Shown piece by piece: positions 61,217 to 64,000 of a DNA stretch of 64,000 nt. The DNA lies in NCBI RefSeq assembly GCF_900299525.1, contig NZ_OMKA01000014.1:91279-155278 (forward strand), in the 5' to 3' direction. The DNA comes from Aquimarina sp. Aq78 (lineage in GTDB: Bacteria > Bacteroidota > Bacteroidia > Flavobacteriales > Flavobacteriaceae). The notes under the pieces are model-generated. The model ran no database searches, had not been told where the DNA came from, and was given only the letters and a program-made list of their open reading frames with translations. The position numbers were made by a program, and so were the translations under genes. Position 1 is the stretch's first letter; every line of letters starts with the position of its first letter.

Positions 61217-64000
61217 ATGAAAACACAAACTCATTTTAAAAGAAACTACCTAAACATAAGGCATCTGGTCATATGTTTTTTATTGTTCTCTTGTTGGCAA
61301 ATTAACGCTCAAACTACTGAGCCTAATATGTGTAAAATGGAAGAACAAATGCAAAAATTGTATCAGGCAGATCCTGCTGCAAAAAAAGAAATTCAGGCAT
61401 TAAGACAAAGTGCTGCTCGAATGAAAAGCAGTCAAAATCCTAAATCCTATGTAATACCAGTCGTATTTCATGTATTTGGAACTGAGTTTAACAGTGGAAG
61501 TACTGTTAACAAAGCGATTATTGAGGAAGCTTTACGGAAAACCAATGAGGATTTTCAAGGGCTTAATGCAGATTATAGTACTATTGATGCTCCTTTCGAT
61601 GCTATCAAACAACCTCTGGATGTGACATTTAAACTCGCACAACTAGATCCTAATGGTAATCCTACTACAGGTGTTATATTCTATGATAAAGCTTCGGGAA
61701 TGGGGAACTATAACTCTCCTGTAGTAGCAAAAGTCGCTTGGGATAATTACAAATATTGCAATGTATATATCACCAGAGATTTATATGATGATGGGGATTT
61801 CTTTAATTCAGGTGTAGCATGGTATCCTAATACCACCATGTCTGCTGCCAATATTGCCCGAGTAGTATATAACGGAAGTTATTTGGGAAATAATACTAAT
61901 GAGAATTTCAGATCAGTACTAACTCACGAATTTGGGCATTATTTTGACTTACCGCATACCTTCGATAAAGGAGTTTGTAATAATGACCCTAATGATGGAG
62001 ATGGTGTTGCTGACACTCCTTCACACAAAAAGAGTTCTTCAAGAACCAACTGTACGGTTCTAAAAAATTGCCTGAATCAGGAAATCAATAGTGAGAACTT
62101 TATGGATTATACAGATTGTTATAAAATGTTTACACAAGGGCAAGTTACCCGAATGGTTAATGCAATAGATAATTCTCCTACCCGAAACACATTATGGACA
62201 AATACCAATCTAACTGCTACTGGTTTGGCTTCTGATTTGGGTGCTCGTATCGCTACTTCTGGAGCAATATTTGAAGAACGTTACCTTAATGATGGGATTG
62301 TAGAAAGTACTATTGATATTACTTGTGTGGACTGTTCTTTTACAAAAAACTCTGGAGATATGGTGCTTAATACCGATTATACCGTAACCAATCTACCAGC
62401 TGGTTTAACTCCAAGAATTGTAATTAACAATGCTACTTCTGCAACCATACATCTGGATAATACTGCTTCTAGTCATAATCTTGCCAATTCTGTAGCTAAT
62501 CTTTCTTTTACTTTCCTTAATCCAATAGTAACTGGTGGAGTAACACAACTATATAAAAATAGTATCGACAATCTAAAAGTGAACTTTAATGATGTGTATA
62601 CAGAATACTGTAATGTAAATATATCATATGCTGTATATGCACACATTACTAATGTAGAATTTGATGGTAGAACAAATCCATCAGGGTATGTTAACGGAAT
62701 CTCTAATTATGCAAAGAGCCTTATATACCCTGCTAAACAAGGACAATCTTACCCTTTAACAATTACAACTAACAAAGGTAATGGTGGTGCTGGTGATAAT
62801 TTAAGAATTCAAGGGTGGTTTGACTGGAATAATAATTTCATCTATGAGGATAATGAATTAATAATTTCCCATGCATATGCCAACAGTAGTGTTGATGCCA
62901 ATGGTGATTACAAATACACTACCAATATTATTATCCCTGCAGATGCTGTTTTAGGAAATACAGCTTTTAGAATTCTGGCACACTACGTACAAAATAACGA
63001 TGGTGATACAGCATGTAGTCGTATTGATAGTGGTGAATCCGAAGATTACGGATTAAATATTATAGATCAAAATGCTACTTTTTCTATGGAATTTTCGGGA
63101 ACTCCTACTGCTGTTAATTTCTCACAAGGTGTAGCTTTCTCTGATCTTACCGTAACCGATAATGGAGATTCTATTACCTCATGGTTATGGACATTTGAAG
63201 GAGGACAACCTGCTACTTCTACTGATAAAAGTCCTTCTAATATCATATTCCCCGAAGGTGGAACTTATGATGTAAGCCTAAAAGTGACAACTGCCAATGG
63301 AATAAATAAAACACTTACAAAAACAGATTACATCACCGCTGCATTAAACTATTGCGATAGTGGACCTAAATTTGGAGGTTATTTCAATGTAAATCACGTT
63401 ACTTTAAGTACAATAGATCATGCTCCTCTCAAAAGTAGAGCAGGTGATTATTATGATACTGTATTTACAACTCTAGAAACGGGAAAAACCTATCCTATTA
63501 CTATTAAAACAGAACGTGGTAATGGCGGAACTAGTGATGTGAATAGAGTACGGGTATGGGCAGATTGGAATTTTGACAGTGTATTTTCTGATAATGAACT
63601 AGTGGCCACCCAGGTTGTAAATTATGCAGATTACACCAATGATGAATATTCTTTTACAACCAATATTACTGTACCAAACAATGCTGCTGTAGGTAAAAAA
63701 GTAGGATTAAGGGTAATTGGTCATTTTGTAGACGGTACTGATGGAGATACCGCTTGCGGTTCATATGATAGTGGAAATACAGCAGATTATGGGATTATAA
63801 TTTCAGAAACAACATCTTCTTGTGACGATGGTATCCAAAATGGTGATGAGACAGGAATTGACTGTGGTGGATCTTGTACACCTTGTAATGTATGTGATTC
63901 TAATGGAAAAAGCGTATCAGACGAATATATCAGTAGAGTGCAATTAGGAACAATTGATAATACATCTACTGGTTCTACTGGAGGCTATGGAGATTACACT
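61217..64000 (+). CDS. Secreted M43-type metallopeptidase with GEVED and PKD domains, 3' end cut by window
   Basis: The ATG at 61217 opens 928 codons, with no stop before the edge. A signal peptide (about residues 1-32; FLLFSCWQINAQ) is followed by a propeptide-like part and the protease domain, with zinc motif HEFGHYFDLPH (residues 237-247) as in M43 cytophagalysins, and DGVADTP and the FMDYTDC (Met-turn-like) segments. Then a beta-rich linker, GEVED domain (about 464-614), PKD domain (about 618-705; SWLWTFEGG), second GEVED (about 712-863), a Cys-rich stretch DGIQNGDETGIDCGG, and the start of a third GEVED. The missing end would be expected to hold more such domains and a T9SS sorting signal. 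Function: surface or secreted protein degradation. Confidence 0.88.
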   Translation, partial: MKTQTHFKRNYLNIRHLVICFLLFSCWQINAQTTEPNMCKMEEQMQKLYQADPAAKKEIQALRQSAARMKSSQNPKSYVIPVVFHVFGTEFNSGSTVNKAIIEEALRKTNEDFQGLNADYSTIDAPFDAIKQPLDVTFKLAQLDPNGNPTTGVIFYDKASGMGNYNSPVVAKVAWDNYKYCNVYITRDLYDDGDFFNSGVAWYPNTTMSAANIARVVYNGSYLGNNTNENFRSVLTHEFGHYFDLPHTFDKGVCNNDPNDGDGVADTPSHKKSSSRTNCTVLKNCLNQEINSENFMDYTDCYKMFTQGQVTRMVNAIDNSPTRNTLWTNTNLTATGLASDLGARIATSGAIFEERYLNDGIVESTIDITCVDCSFTKNSGDMVLNTDYTVTNLPAGLTPRIVINNATSATIHLDNTASSHNLANSVANLSFTFLNPIVTGGVTQLYKNSIDNLKVNFNDVYTEYCNVNISYAVYAHITNVEFDGRTNPSGYVNGISNYAKSLIYPAKQGQSYPLTITTNKGNGGAGDNLRIQGWFDWNNNFIYEDNELIISHAYANSSVDANGDYKYTTNIIIPADAVLGNTAFRILAHYVQNNDGDTACSRIDSGESEDYGLNIIDQNATFSMEFSGTPTAVNFSQGVAFSDLTVTDNGDSITSWLWTFEGGQPATSTDKSPSNIIFPEGGTYDVSLKVTTANGINKTLTKTDYITAALNYCDSGPKFGGYFNVNHVTLSTIDHAPLKSRAGDYYDTVFTTLETGKTYPITIKTERGNGGTSDVNRVRVWADWNFDSVFSDNELVATQVVNYADYTNDEYSFTTNITVPNNAAVGKKVGLRVIGHFVDGTDGDTACGSYDSGNTADYGIIISETTSSCDDGIQNGDETGIDCGGSCTPCNVCDSNGKSVSDEYISRVQLGTIDNTSTGSTGGYGDYT

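Noticed and set aside
1..64000. CRISPR array, tRNA, rRNA, insertion sequence or prophage
   Set aside because: No regularly spaced repeats, no GC-rich cloverleaf segments, no transposase or integrase motifs and no inverted terminal repeats were seen on reading both strands.

Overview
The window is a stretch of chromosome from a marine-type member of the Flavobacteriaceae (Bacteroidota), most like Aquimarina and its relatives. This rests on several points. The DNA is AT-rich. Promoters fit the Bacteroidota pattern TTG-N19/21-TAnnTTTG (clearest before sucC, the TonB receptor and the DUF2795 gene). There are many short signal peptides and lipoproteins, a long SecA of the Bacteroidota type, a bacillithiol gene (bshC), a DUF4295 gene next to rpmB-rpmG, and a large GEVED/PKD secreted protease. 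The genus is an inference. I see no rRNA, tRNA, CRISPR array, transposase, integrase or prophage gene, so this looks like core chromosome.

Layout. 1-8 kb: end of a methyltransferase gene, a DUF985 cupin, sucC, a Lon-N domain protein, lysA, a secreted amidohydrolase and small genes. 8-15 kb: a DUF922 protein, a five-LysM receptor-like protein, guaA and bshC. 15-27 kb: M14 and M3 peptidases in tandem, rsgA in a run of hypothetical genes, and an M16 peptidase lipoprotein. 27-36 kb: methyltransferase, pirin, a tiny acidic lipoprotein, an M57 protease, rimO, a serine hydrolase and an amidase. 36-42 kb: ftsY, the rpmB-rpmG-DUF4295 operon, an alpha/beta hydrolase, and a tightly packed exonuclease-FAH-Hpt-cinA operon. 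42-50 kb: a manganese-type metal locus. 50-60 kb: MFS transporter, beta-barrel protein, 2-oxoacid dehydrogenase E2, recR, a short Lys-rich membrane protein, cobalamin adenosyltransferase, DUF2795 gene, secA and a PilJ-domain protein. 61-64 kb: the first 928 codons of an M43-type secreted metalloprotease that runs off the window.

The most coherent system is the metal locus (42.1-49.9 kb). A DtxR-family regulator carries MntR-type ligand residues. It is divergent from an operon for a TonB-dependent receptor, a periplasmic thioredoxin-fold protein, a TroA-like binding lipoprotein, an ATPase and two permeases. Each permease carries an extra soluble C-terminal domain that resembles a winged helix. 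A 16-bp near-palindrome lies between the -33 and -7 elements of the operon promoter and covers the regulator's start codon. This gives a simple model of outer-membrane uptake, periplasmic capture and inner-membrane transport under metal-dependent repression.

Other points worth following are a possible small RNA of about 90 nt with three consecutive hairpins between rpmB and the alpha/beta hydrolase, TAAATTTG-N7-ATG arrangements at lysA and recR that suggest leaderless mRNAs, and an Asp-to-Asn change in the E2 acyltransferase motif. Three genes lie outside the longer reading frames: DUF4295 (50 aa), a 55-aa membrane protein, and the incomplete protease at the right edge.
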